Source of the DNA: JBEVJC01 sp040510375
Lineage (GTDB): Bacteria; Bacteroidota; Bacteroidia; Chitinophagales; Chitinophagaceae
DNA: 64,000 bases
Assembly (NCBI GenBank): GCA_040510375.1
Contig: JBEVJC010000006.1
Coordinates: 124,001-188,000 of the forward strand
Direction of reading: 5' to 3'
The notes beneath the pieces were generated by a model that made no database searches, was not told where the DNA came from, and saw only the letters and a list, made by a program, of their open reading frames with translations. Of this stretch, positions 55,386 to 64,000 are shown piece by piece; within the stretch, counting starts at the first letter, position 1; every line of letters begins with the position of its first letter. The translations under genes were made by a program, and so were the position numbers.

Positions 55386-57104
55386 TTAGTGCGAATCCCT
55401 TGTAACTTCCGAACCTGAACTTCCCCTTAAAAAATCAAGGTCGGCACCTTTATCAGCACCCATTACGTGTTTAATGTATAAACTCACGTAACCCCTTTCA
55501 GTAGCGGGTTTGGGCCGTTGCCATTCCTTTCTCCGCCGTTCCAGCTCCTCATCCGAAACATGCAGGTGGAGTTTTCTCGCTTCCACATCCAGTTCTATCA
55601 GGTCGCCGTTTTGCACCAGCGCAAGGTTGCCGCCCACGGCCGACTCCGGCGACACATGTAATACGGCTGTACCATATGCAGTGCCACTCATCCTTCCGTC
55701 AGAAATCCTTACCATATCGGTAATGCCCCTGTCCAATAGTTTTTTGGGCAACGCCATATTCCCTACTTCGGGCATTCCGGGATAACCTACCGGTCCCACA
55801 TACTTCAACACCATCACGCTGTTTTCATCAATCTCCAGGTCAGGATGATCAATCCTTGCATGATAATCTTCGATGCTTTCAAATACTACCGCCGCACCCG
55901 TATGTTTCATCAGTGATGGTGTAGCCGCACTTGGTTTTATCACCGCACCGTTCTGCGAAAGATTTCCCTTTACCACTACAATCCCGGCTTCGGGTTGAAA
56001 GGGTTCCGCATACGTGGAAATCACATCTGCGTTATAACAATCGGTTGTTCCCCTGATATTTTCTGTATGATTACTACCTGTTACAGTCACCACATTCTGA
56101 TGAAGGCGGTCTGCAAGTTCGTTTAGTATTACAGGCACACCACCTGCATAATAAAAATCTTCCATCAGGTATTTTCCTGCGGGCATCAGGTTAAGAAGGA
56201 GAGGTATCTTACTGCCGATTGAATCAATATCATCGAGATTAAGTTCAACACCCATACGACCGGCGATTGCAATCAGGTGGATCACAAAATTGGATGATCC
56301 GCCAACCGCAGAATTAACCATTATGGCATTTTCAAATGCTTCCCTGGTAAGGATCTTATCAATTGTCAGGTTTTCTTTTACCATCTGGACAATCCTTCTG
56401 CCGCTTAACTGCGCCATCACTTTTTTTCTTGAATCCGCTGCCGGTATTGCAGCAGCGCCACTCAGTGTCAGGCCCAGCGACTCTACCATGCAGGCCATGG
56501 TTGATGCGGTTCCCATTGTCATGCAGTGACCGATACTCCTGCTCATGCAGCTTTCGGCAACCTCGCAGTCTTCCTGTGTCATGCGACCTGTTTTCATATC
56601 CTCATCAAACTTCCACACATGTGTGCCGCTGCCAATCGTCTGTCCCCTGTAACGCCCGTTGAGCATTGGTCCGCCGGGAACAACAATGGTAGGTAATCCC
56701 ACACTTGCTGCACCCATTACAGTAGATGGAGTAGTTTTATCACATCCCGTCAACAATACAACACCATCAATCGGGTTGCCGCGGATACTTTCTTCCGCAT
56801 CCATACTTGCCAGGTTACGAAACAACATGGCTGTAGGTTTCATCAGTGTTTCACCCAGACTCATAATGGGGAATTCAAGAGGAAAGCCACCTGCTTCCAG
56901 TACACCGCGTTTTACGGATTCAGCATGCTCGCGAAAATGCGCATTACAGGGTGTCAGTTCACTGAACGTATTACAGATACCAATGACCGGACGGCCATCG
57001 AACATATCTGTAGGCATCCCCTGGTTTTTCATCCAGCTCCGGTATATTATACCATCTTTATCCTTACGGCCAAACCAACCCTGACTTCTTAGTCTCCCGC
57101 TCAT
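55386..57104 (-). CDS. IlvD/Edd-family sugar-acid dehydratase (xylonate/arabinonate type)
   Basis: Cytoplasmic iron-sulfur dehydratase of 572 residues. The three cysteines that hold the cluster in pentonate dehydratases are visible: Cys53 (TPCNAHF), Cys121 (TGCDKTTPS) and Cys194 (GHCMTMGTASTM). The Mg-binding region SVMVLKYVGPVGYPGMPEVGN and the DGRMSGTAYG loop are also intact. The pentonate group converts D-xylonate or L-arabinonate to 2-keto-3-deoxy-pentonate; IlvD itself makes branched-chain amino acid precursors, but the operon context argues against that role. It sits 31 bp after the semialdehyde dehydrogenase and 31 bp before the FAH-family gene. Confidence 0.92.
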   Translation of the reverse strand: MSGRLRSQGWFGRKDKDGIIYRSWMKNQGMPTDMFDGRPVIGICNTFSELTPCNAHFREHAESVKRGVLEAGGFPLEFPIMSLGETLMKPTAMLFRNLASMDAEESIRGNPIDGVVLLTGCDKTTPSTVMGAASVGLPTIVVPGGPMLNGRYRGQTIGSGTHVWKFDEDMKTGRMTQEDCEVAESCMSRSIGHCMTMGTASTMACMVESLGLTLSGAAAIPAADSRKKVMAQLSGRRIVQMVKENLTIDKILTREAFENAIMVNSAVGGSSNFVIHLIAIAGRMGVELNLDDIDSIGSKIPLLLNLMPAGKYLMEDFYYAGGVPVILNELADRLHQNVVTVTGSNHTENIRGTTDCYNADVISTYAEPFQPEAGIVVVKGNLSQNGAVIKPSAATPSLMKHTGAAVVFESIEDYHARIDHPDLEIDENSVMVLKYVGPVGYPGMPEVGNMALPKKLLDRGITDMVRISDGRMSGTAYGTAVLHVSPESAVGGNLALVQNGDLIELDVEARKLHLHVSDEELERRRKEWQRPKPATERGYVSLYIKHVMGADKGADLDFLRGSSGSEVTRDSH

Positions 57105-57135
57105 TCTGCTTAAGATTAATGTTTCTGTAATTCAT

Positions 57136-58719
57136 CTATTCATGATCCTGTTTTCTTATTCCGTTAACCATCCTTGAAATGGCCATGGGATTATCATCCT
57201 TCAATTCCGGTGGCAGCAAGGCCTCCGGCATATTCTGATAAGATACCGGTCGTACAAAACGGAAAATAGCAGCCGTACCTACCGAGGTTGTCCGGCTATC
57301 CGTGGTGGCCGGAAAAGGACCGCCATGAACCATTGCACTGTTTACTTCAACACCGGTGGGAAAATTATTTATTATAACCCTTCCGGCTTTTTGTTCCAGT
57401 ATATCGAACAACTCCCGGTAACCGGGCAGTTCTTCGGTTGTTCCATGAACAGTAGCAGTCAGCTGACCCGACAGGTTACGCGCAAGGTCAAGCAGGTCGT
57501 CCTTCGCGCCGGTTGTAACAACAATTCCCGAAGGGCCGAAAATCTCTTCACCCAGGTTTGGGTTATCCCTGAACACATCAGCTGTGGCCGACAACAGTAC
57601 CGGCCTTGCCAGGTTTTCTTCACCGTTTGAAACGATATTACCTGCAGAAAGTTCTTCCACACCGATAACAGCCAGGCGTTCCTGCAGTCCCACATTATAC
57701 GCATTAAATATATACGGCGCAAGCATCACCCCACCCGTTGTTTTTTCAAATGCCTCCTTCAATGAACCGGTAAACTCCGTTTGTTCCTGCTGGTAAAAAA
57801 GAATGCCGGGGTTGGTACAAAATTGTCCAACACCCATGGTCACAGATGCCGCATAGGCATCAGCAATGAGTTTCCCTTTTTCTTTTGCAGCACCTGGCAG
57901 GATAAATACCGGATTGGAACTTCCCATTTCAGCATAAACCGGAATGGGTTCGGCCCTTCTCACTGCAAGATCAAAAAGTGCTTTACCTCCTTTGAAAGAA
58001 CCGGTAAAACCAACTGCCTTCACAGAAGGATGACCCACCAGTTGTACACCTGTTTCAATTCCATTATCAAACAAAAGGGAGAAAACTCCATCAGGCATTC
58101 CGGTCTTCCGCGCAGCAAGCTGTATCGCTTTTCCCACAATGGCAGAAGTGGCGGGGTGTGCAGGATGTGCTTTCACTATCACCGTACAACCCGCTGCCAG
58201 TGCCGATGCCGTATCCCCTCCAGCCACAGAAAATGCAAGTGGAAAATTACTGGCACCAAATACAACCACCGGTCCGATGGCAATATTCATGAAGCGGAGA
58301 TCCGGTTTCGGTAAGGGACTGCGGTCGGGTATGGCTGTTTCAATCCTGGCGTCAACCCATGAACCCTCCTTTATCAGCAAGGCAAACATTTTTAATTGAT
58401 TCATGGTCCGGGCCCGTTCCCCTTCGATCCTGGCTTTCGGTAATGCCGTTTCACTTACACAGGTCTGGATAAGTTCATCTCCGCTATTCTCCATTTCCAT
58501 TGCTATGGCTTCGAGAAAAGCAGCTTTTTCAGCTCCACTTTTTTTTCGGTACACCGCAAATGCCGCCACTGATTTTTCAACAGCGAGATTTACTTCCGCC
58601 CGGGTAGCCCTGTAAATAAGCGAACCATTTGGTTCCTTACGGGAAGGGTTACCCGAATGGAAAGTTTCTTCCCCTGCTGCCGAATCTATGTATCCAATAA
58701 TTTGTCTGATTTCTTTCAT
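57136..58719 (-). CDS. Alpha-ketoglutarate semialdehyde dehydrogenase (2,5-dioxovalerate dehydrogenase)
   Basis: NAD(P)-dependent aldehyde dehydrogenase of 527 residues from the ATG at 58719. The catalytic thiol is Cys301 (GVGQFCTNPG) and the general base is Glu264 (VYAEMGSSNPVF). The Rossmann region has VFGASNFPLAFSVAGGDTASALAAGCTVIVKAHP and FTGSFKGG, typical of the semialdehyde dehydrogenase subgroup seen with pentonate pathways. It oxidises alpha-ketoglutarate semialdehyde to alpha-ketoglutarate, the last step of the Weimberg route. Its gene is 23 bp after susD and 31 bp before the IlvD/Edd-type gene. Confidence 0.93.
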   Translation of the reverse strand: MKEIRQIIGYIDSAAGEETFHSGNPSRKEPNGSLIYRATRAEVNLAVEKSVAAFAVYRKKSGAEKAAFLEAIAMEMENSGDELIQTCVSETALPKARIEGERARTMNQLKMFALLIKEGSWVDARIETAIPDRSPLPKPDLRFMNIAIGPVVVFGASNFPLAFSVAGGDTASALAAGCTVIVKAHPAHPATSAIVGKAIQLAARKTGMPDGVFSLLFDNGIETGVQLVGHPSVKAVGFTGSFKGGKALFDLAVRRAEPIPVYAEMGSSNPVFILPGAAKEKGKLIADAYAASVTMGVGQFCTNPGILFYQQEQTEFTGSLKEAFEKTTGGVMLAPYIFNAYNVGLQERLAVIGVEELSAGNIVSNGEENLARPVLLSATADVFRDNPNLGEEIFGPSGIVVTTGAKDDLLDLARNLSGQLTATVHGTTEELPGYRELFDILEQKAGRVIINNFPTGVEVNSAMVHGGPFPATTDSRTTSVGTAAIFRFVRPVSYQNMPEALLPPELKDDNPMAISRMVNGIRKQDHE

Positions 58720-58742
58720 CAACGGATTTATTAGTATTCATT

Positions 58743-60278
58743 TTACTGATCCCACCATACACGTGTACTTAGTTTATCTTCACCCTGTTTGTCAATTGCG
58801 TCGTTGACATTTACTGTGTTAACCGCTATTTCTGAAGTAGGGTATGTAAGCCTCCTGATAAATGTATTATTTGGCACATCGGGATTACTTGGCTGTCCGT
58901 ATGGATTTGGTGTGAGCGTTGGAAATCCGCTTCTCCTGAAATTGGCAAAGACCTCAGGTCCGTTCAGGAACGAAGAGATCCAGTATTGGGTATTGATCTG
59001 TTCCAGTTCAGTCCCCGCATTGAGTGGCGTATTGGTGATATACACATCCCTGTCTCCCGTTGATACTGCACTGGCCGGATGATAGGTCACCATCTGATCC
59101 ATATGTGCCCTGATACCGTCTGAAAAATATTGTGCAGCTGTACTGGTAGTGATCCAGTTCCTGACACGGGCTTCTGCCATCAGCAATAAGGTCTGTGATG
59201 CCGATACCAGGTATACTGGTGATGAAACTGTCAGGATCCTTCTCCTGTCGGCCTGGCTATAGTCGTAAAAACTGGCTAGGCCATCGGCGGTTGCCTGTGG
59301 TAAAATAGTACCGTTATCTTTCCCGATTGGCATACCAATCTGTACGGCCGCGGTTGTATTGCCGGCTGCTGCGGTCTGTCCGTTACCGGATGTTGCACCC
59401 ACATACCTTACTGCAATAGCAGATAACCGGGGATCGTTTGTATTTTTCAGCTGGTCAACAAATGGTTTGGCCAGGTAGAAGTTGCTTGCTTCACTACCAT
59501 TCAATCCGTTACCGGCCTGGTTTGGATAATTTCCATCATGCCTGATATAGGCGTTGTCAGCATTGTCTGTAATAACACCAGCAGTTATGGCAGCGCTTGC
59601 AACTGCCTGTGCACGGGCCGGGTCAATCTTCACAAGCCGCATGCCCGCCCTTAATAAAAGTGAATTGGCAAATTTTTTCCACTTGGCTACACTACCGGCA
59701 TAAAGAAGATCGGCGGCCTCAACAGGACCGGCTGGATTTAATGCAGCAGATGCCTCTGTTAGTACCTTGATGATATCTGCATAAATTGCTTCCTGCCTGT
59801 CGTATACCGGAAAGAACACCTTGTCGGTATAACCTGCACCGCCCTGGAAATAAGGGATATCACCGTATTCATCAGTAAGAACCATGAAAGCATACGACTG
59901 GAAGATGCGGGCCATATTGAACAGGTTTGAACGTGCCGGCAGATCCTGTGACTTAACCAGCGCATCATGCGTATTCTTGATTACGCTCTGGTAATAGACA
60001 GCCCACAAAGGAGGCAGGGTTATATCACGGTTATCCTGGTTAAAATTGGCGCCAGCCACTACTCCACCATTTGGTGTTACAATCTGTTGTACAATTCCCA
60101 GATCAAATACAACTGTCTTCATGGGAAATGAAGTGGCGACAATTGCCTGATTCAGCATCAGCACGGGATCCAGCGAAGTGGGATTTACCTTGTTTTCATT
60201 AAGCTCAGCCAGGTTTTTGTCGCAGGAAGAAAATACCGTTATTAAAACTGTTGATATAGCTATTAGTATAGGTTTCAT
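58743..60278 (-). CDS. SusD-like outer-membrane lipoprotein
   Basis: Surface lipoprotein of 511 residues from the ATG at 60278; a TTG three codons earlier is less likely. The lipobox is VLITVFSSC (lipid on Cys20). It is of the SusD-like type with segments LADLNENKVNPTS-like start (AELNENKVNPTSLDP), YQSVIKNTHDALV, FQSYAFMVLTDEYGDIPYF and VAKWKKFANSLLLRAGMRL, and a C-terminal FRRSGFPTLTPNP. It differs clearly from the SusD at 39695. It binds glycan as the lid of the SusC encoded 12 bp upstream; xylan fragments are the likely ligand because of the GH10 gene in the operon. Confidence 0.93.
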   Translation of the reverse strand: MKPILIAISTVLITVFSSCDKNLAELNENKVNPTSLDPVLMLNQAIVATSFPMKTVVFDLGIVQQIVTPNGGVVAGANFNQDNRDITLPPLWAVYYQSVIKNTHDALVKSQDLPARSNLFNMARIFQSYAFMVLTDEYGDIPYFQGGAGYTDKVFFPVYDRQEAIYADIIKVLTEASAALNPAGPVEAADLLYAGSVAKWKKFANSLLLRAGMRLVKIDPARAQAVASAAITAGVITDNADNAYIRHDGNYPNQAGNGLNGSEASNFYLAKPFVDQLKNTNDPRLSAIAVRYVGATSGNGQTAAAGNTTAAVQIGMPIGKDNGTILPQATADGLASFYDYSQADRRRILTVSSPVYLVSASQTLLLMAEARVRNWITTSTAAQYFSDGIRAHMDQMVTYHPASAVSTGDRDVYITNTPLNAGTELEQINTQYWISSFLNGPEVFANFRRSGFPTLTPNPYGQPSNPDVPNNTFIRRLTYPTSEIAVNTVNVNDAIDKQGEDKLSTRVWWDQ

Positions 60279-60290
60279 AATTGGCAAGGT

Positions 60291-63200
60291 TTAGAATTTA
60301 ATGTTTAGATTGACACCCATTCCTCTTGTGGTGGGCAAACCGGCTGATTCCAGTCCAACCTGGTTATCAGAACCAAAACCGAAACTTTCCGGGTCAATAT
60401 TGTCAACCCATTTTTTAATTATCAGCACATTGTTGGCAACAAAATCAACCTTGAGTCCTTTTACCGGCCAGCTTGCCGGGATAAACCTGGTGAAATCATA
60501 ACCAAGGCCGAGTTGGCGCAGTTTCCAGTAACCTGCATCATATACAACCGACTCAACGATCTGCTGGCTTCTCAGGTGTTCCCAGTAAGTCTGGGCAACA
60601 ACGGATACCGTATTGGGGGTTCCAGCCTGGTTAACACCCTGGCCAGTGACACCTGACTCCCTTCCTTCCAGTGACATCTTGTGCAGGCCGTGACGGACCG
60701 CATTAAAATTGGTACCGCTAAGTACCTTACCGCCCAGTTTATAATCGATGAATACGGAAAGCAATACCCCTTTATAATTGAACGTATTCAGGAAACCGCC
60801 GGTCCACTTTGGCAATGCGCTTCCAAACAAAACAAATTCGGGTGTCCGTAATGGAAGTCCGTTCGACTGGAAGATCCGCTGATCGCCATTCCGGGGATCC
60901 CTCTGATAGCCATATCCCGCGATCTGTCCCATTTCCTCTCCAACAACCAATCTTGTTTCCCCATTAAATACGTGTGTACCTGTGGTTATCCTTTCACCGG
61001 GAGTATTGGTGATTATGCTCAATACCTTCGTTATATTATAAGCAGTATTGGCGGTAAACTCCCAGGTAAACGTGCTGTTCTTTACTATACCCAATGTCAG
61101 CAATGCTTCAAAACCACGGTTACGGCTCTCACCGCTATTGATCCTTGTAGTGGTAAATCCGGATCCATCAGAGATCTGAACCGGTACAATCTGATCCTTT
61201 GTTGTCTTGCTGTACACAGCGAAATCCAGTCCCACCCTGTTATTGAACATTTTCAGGTCAATACCCAGTTCCACTTCTGAAACACGACTGGGTTTCAGGT
61301 CCGGATTGGGCAGCGTTGTTGCAGTACCGTTGGATACGGTTACGGGCCCACCTACAGATACCTGCGATCCATTTGGATTTACAATGGTATTGGCATTAAC
61401 GTTATAAAACAGCAGGTTGGAATATGGAGCTACATCACCGTCACTGCCCACTTCCGAAACACCAATCCTGAACTTACCGAAAGAAAGCCATGGAATTTTA
61501 TTCAGTGTTTCTGTAAATACATAGGCCGCTGAAACGGATGGATACAGGATACTCCTGTTCGCTGCTGAAAGTGTGGAGAACCAGTCATTACGCGCAGTTG
61601 CTGTCAGGTAAAATACATTCCTCCAGGCCAGATCCACTGAGCCATAGAGGGAGTTAACTCCTTGTTTGGTCAAAGTATACACCGGGTCCTTTGCACGTCC
61701 GTTCTGCACAGTGTACAGATCCCTGATAACAAAATCTGTTACCTGCGCGTTGTTTATATCACGTGTTTTACGCATCTGGTTACCACCACCCGTTACAGTC
61801 ACATCCAAATCACTGAAACGTTTATTGGCGGTAACGAGGAAGTCGAGGTTGGTTTCACGGAACCGGTACGACTCCTGCGTATAAATTCCATTTACGAAAC
61901 CAGGTATCGCTGCTGACCTTGAAGCCTGTCCGGTTGGGAAATTATTTACATCCTCATCCCTGCTCCAGTAATCTTGTCCAAAGCGGCCCATCACCGATAA
62001 CCAGGGTAATACCCTGTATGTAGCGGATACATTTCCAAAAAGGCGGTCGCGTTTAATATTGTGGAACTGTTCGGCCAGCGTCCAGAATGGGTTGGTCCGG
62101 TTGGTAAACCTGGAATACACGTATTCATTACCTGTAACCGGGTCATACTTATTTTCATCCAGTACACTTAATGGCATAGTGGTGGACATTGACATAAGTG
62201 CGGTGGGAATGGAATTATCCTGGTTGGCGATATTCGGAGGGTTTTTATTGTCTTCCCTTGTATAGTTCAGGTTTCCTGCCATCGTCAGTTTAGGGGAAAG
62301 ATTTTGGGTGAATCCCAGGTTCAGGCCCTTCCGGTCAAATGAGTTATTGGTAACAATCCCTTTATTATTGGAACTGGTAAGTGACAGGTAAATACCGCCA
62401 TTATCTCCTGAACTCGCCAGTGTAACTGTATGGTTCAGGTTCTGCGCGTGCCGGTAGAATTCCTTAATACGGCTTCCCTGTGCTACATAGGGTACCGTCA
62501 GGTTATTAAACAAAATATGTGTCATACCCGGCACGATCCTTTCACCGAATGACCATTGTCCCGATGTTGGATTGACGGTTGTAGGTCGGGCGCCAATTTC
62601 CCCCTGTCCGTACTGATCCTGGTAATCGGTAAAATCAAGCGGTGTTTCATTCATGTAGTTGAGATTGTAACTAACACCAATGCCCTTCACCTTACCCCTG
62701 CTCTTGGTAGTAATCATGATCACACCATCTTTCGCACGTGAACCGTATAATGCAGCTGCAGGACCACCTTTTAGTACGGTCATGCTTTCGATATCGTCGG
62801 GGTTGATACTGGAAAGACCATCACCACCATCAGCTGTAATACCTCCGCCTTTTACACCATTGGTATTTTCGTTGAAGTTGGTGTTATCAACAGGTACGCC
62901 ATTGATTACGATCAATGGCCCGTTCTGTGCATTAATGGATGATTGTCCCCGTATACGGATTTTGGATGTACTTCCGGGGCCAGTGCCAAGGCTGGAGATA
63001 TTTAATCCCGCAACCTTGCCCTGTAATGCGTTGATTGGATTGGCTGTCCGGTTAACGGTCAGCTGGTCAGGACTTACCGTGGTGGCCGAGTAACCGAGTT
63101 TCCTCGCTTCCTTGCGGATCCCGAGTGCAGTTACCACTACTTCAGAAAGGCCCTGGTTATCGGCCGATACAGTCATACTCAGTTCAAGTGGCGCTGTACC

Positions 63201-63482
63201 GGTTATATTTACTTCCCGTGGGGTATAGCCCACATAAGAAAACACAAGCGTTGAACCAATCCCAGCTGAAATGGTGAACTTTCCTTCGTCATTGGTGAAT
63301 GTACCAGTTGATGCACCTTTAACGGTAACAGATACATTGTGCATTCCCGCACCGGATTCATCCCTTACTGTTCCAGTAACAGTCTGGGCCAGCAGTATGG
63401 TAGTGGAAAAAGAAAAACAAAGGAGAAAAGAAAAAAGCTTTGGGAGTACCCCGCCCGCAACGGAGCAATGCATTTTTTTCAT
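60291..63482 (-). CDS. SusC-type TonB-dependent receptor
   Basis: Outer-membrane importer of 1063 residues from the ATG at 63482; a TTG 19 codons upstream is less likely. Signal peptide (hydrophobic stretch ending ILLAQ), carboxypeptidase-regulatory-like domain (TGTVRDESGAGMHNVSV, FSYVGYTPREV), linker SEVVVTALGIRKEARKLGYS, plug (KIRIRGQSS, LIVINGVPV, LYGSRAKDGVIMITT) and a long barrel ending in a C-terminal Phe. It is the first gene of the xylan/pentonate operon, 12 bp ahead of its SusD partner. Its start region is divergent from an AraC-type gene at 63649, with a 166-bp shared spacer. Confidence 0.95.
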   Translation of the reverse strand: MKKMHCSVAGGVLPKLFSFLLCFSFSTTILLAQTVTGTVRDESGAGMHNVSVTVKGASTGTFTNDEGKFTISAGIGSTLVFSYVGYTPREVNITGTAPLELSMTVSADNQGLSEVVVTALGIRKEARKLGYSATTVSPDQLTVNRTANPINALQGKVAGLNISSLGTGPGSTSKIRIRGQSSINAQNGPLIVINGVPVDNTNFNENTNGVKGGGITADGGDGLSSINPDDIESMTVLKGGPAAALYGSRAKDGVIMITTKSRGKVKGIGVSYNLNYMNETPLDFTDYQDQYGQGEIGARPTTVNPTSGQWSFGERIVPGMTHILFNNLTVPYVAQGSRIKEFYRHAQNLNHTVTLASSGDNGGIYLSLTSSNNKGIVTNNSFDRKGLNLGFTQNLSPKLTMAGNLNYTREDNKNPPNIANQDNSIPTALMSMSTTMPLSVLDENKYDPVTGNEYVYSRFTNRTNPFWTLAEQFHNIKRDRLFGNVSATYRVLPWLSVMGRFGQDYWSRDEDVNNFPTGQASRSAAIPGFVNGIYTQESYRFRETNLDFLVTANKRFSDLDVTVTGGGNQMRKTRDINNAQVTDFVIRDLYTVQNGRAKDPVYTLTKQGVNSLYGSVDLAWRNVFYLTATARNDWFSTLSAANRSILYPSVSAAYVFTETLNKIPWLSFGKFRIGVSEVGSDGDVAPYSNLLFYNVNANTIVNPNGSQVSVGGPVTVSNGTATTLPNPDLKPSRVSEVELGIDLKMFNNRVGLDFAVYSKTTKDQIVPVQISDGSGFTTTRINSGESRNRGFEALLTLGIVKNSTFTWEFTANTAYNITKVLSIITNTPGERITTGTHVFNGETRLVVGEEMGQIAGYGYQRDPRNGDQRIFQSNGLPLRTPEFVLFGSALPKWTGGFLNTFNYKGVLLSVFIDYKLGGKVLSGTNFNAVRHGLHKMSLEGRESGVTGQGVNQAGTPNTVSVVAQTYWEHLRSQQIVESVVYDAGYWKLRQLGLGYDFTRFIPASWPVKGLKVDFVANNVLIIKKWVDNIDPESFGFGSDNQVGLESAGLPTTRGMGVNLNIKF

Positions 63483-63589
63483 AAGCAAAATCGTTTTTAT
63501 GGTCGCAGTTATCGAATAAGTTTGGCAATCTTCCGGCAATATAGATAGATCCCTTGATCTGGAATACCAATAAAGATCACCGGAGTATT

Positions 63590-63620
63590 TTGTACAACTG
63601 GTTAATAATTTTTATCTTTC
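63590..63620 (+). promoter_or_regulatory. Candidate promoter of the right-edge AraC gene
   Basis: TTG at 63590-63592 and TATCTTTC at 63613-63620 are separated by 20 bp. This resembles the Bacteroidota TTG/TAnnTTTG promoter with one mismatch, and it lies 28 bp before the ATG at 63649. A weak match. Confidence 0.3.
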
Positions 63621-63648
63621 TTTAGCACAGTAAAAATTGCTTGACCAG

Positions 63649-64000
63649 ATGTTCCAATTTCATTACCAGCAGGGCGTTGCCGGAAAGCTCGCCTTGTTTC
63701 CCCATATCCTTGAATTGAGTATTAAAAAAAATACTTCCATTCAATTACATTCTTTTACGGAGAAGGTGGCTGAAACCCTGTGCATTTATTTTATCCACGA
63801 AGGGAAATTTGAATGGAAACTGAATGATCATCTTTATATATTATTTCCAGGTGATGTGGCGCTGATCTTACCCGGCCAGAAATTCGGAAATGAAAAAGGT
63901 ATACTGGAACTTGGAAGTATCTACTGGATCCAGCTCCAGATCCACCAGAAAAAAAGTGGTGAACTCCTTTTGGGTAAATGGAGCAGTTTAAGTGAGACAG
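63649..64000 (+). CDS. AraC-type regulator, N-terminal cupin part (cut by window edge)
   Basis: An ATG at 63649 opens 117 codons that run off the right edge. The visible part has no signal peptide and matches the N-terminal arabinose-binding-like (cupin) region of AraC regulators: SIQLHSFTEK, CIYFIHEGKFEWKLND, LFPGDVALILPGQKF, IYWIQLQIHQ. The DNA-binding half would lie outside the window. It is divergent from susC of the xylan/pentonate operon, so it may be a second regulator of that operon in addition to the hybrid sensor. The AraC assignment is inferred from the cupin pattern alone. Confidence 0.75.
   Translation, partial: MFQFHYQQGVAGKLALFPHILELSIKKNTSIQLHSFTEKVAETLCIYFIHEGKFEWKLNDHLYILFPGDVALILPGQKFGNEKGILELGSIYWIQLQIHQKKSGELLLGKWSSLSET

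Overview
The window is chromosomal DNA of a member of the Bacteroidota, most likely a soil or plant-associated relative of the Chitinophagaceae. This is inferred from gene content: three SusC-type TonB-dependent receptors (one cut by the left edge), two SusD lipoproteins, three hybrid two-component sensors with fused AraC output domains, many lipoprotein signals, a type IX secretion-like C-terminal domain, expanded 800-residue FtsX/MacB permeases, and A-rich leaders instead of strong Shine-Dalgarno sites. No tRNA, rRNA, CRISPR array, transposase or prophage gene was seen. Two receptor/regulator genes are cut by the window edges: a susC at the left and an AraC-type regulator at the right.

Left part (1-32 kb). 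A truncated susC is divergent from a 1390-residue hybrid sensor with a 14-blade periplasmic propeller. Then come a sodium:solute symporter divergent from an AraC regulator, an HPP membrane protein, a lipoprotein and a small retropepsin-like protease. Next is a four-gene operon: TonB-dependent receptor, TPR-like exported protein, LytS-type histidine kinase and LytTR response regulator. A 66-bp imperfect duplication of the kinase gene's end lies between the last two genes. Housekeeping and accessory genes follow: exonuclease III, AIM24 protein, two divergent FtsX-type permeases, AI-2E family transporter, PoxB-type TPP enzyme, TlpA-like redoxin, HAD hydrolase with an altered motif I, PAP2 phosphatase, short T9SS-like cargo protein, GH16 glucanase, DUF418 membrane protein and an AhpD-like protein.

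Middle (32-49 kb). A minus-strand polysaccharide utilization locus reads, in transcription order: MFS sugar porter, SusC, SusD, GH32 fructanase, GH172 (DUF2961), GH5-like hydrolase, small redoxin, GtaA-like (DUF4965) protein. It is divergent from a hybrid sensor whose periplasmic part is a sugar-binding-protein domain, the architecture of known fructose-sensing fructan regulators. GH32 plus GH172 points to fructans or fructose anhydrides as substrate, with some uncertainty.

Right (49-64 kb). A second hybrid sensor of the same architecture sits tail to tail with the first, 5 bp apart. Behind it is a tightly packed operon: SusC, SusD, alpha-ketoglutarate semialdehyde dehydrogenase, IlvD/Edd sugar-acid dehydratase, FAH-family 2-keto-3-deoxy-sugar-acid dehydratase, GH10 xylanase and GntP permease. 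Together these encode xylan capture and cleavage plus the lower half of the non-phosphorylative (Weimberg) pentose pathway ending at alpha-ketoglutarate. The sugar dehydrogenase and lactonase needed upstream are not in the window, and GntP suggests that an aldonic acid may be what enters the cell. An AraC regulator begins divergently from this operon at the right edge.

The most notable system is this pair of carbohydrate loci run by tail-to-tail paralogous sensors, one apparently for fructan-like and one for xylan/pentonate substrates.
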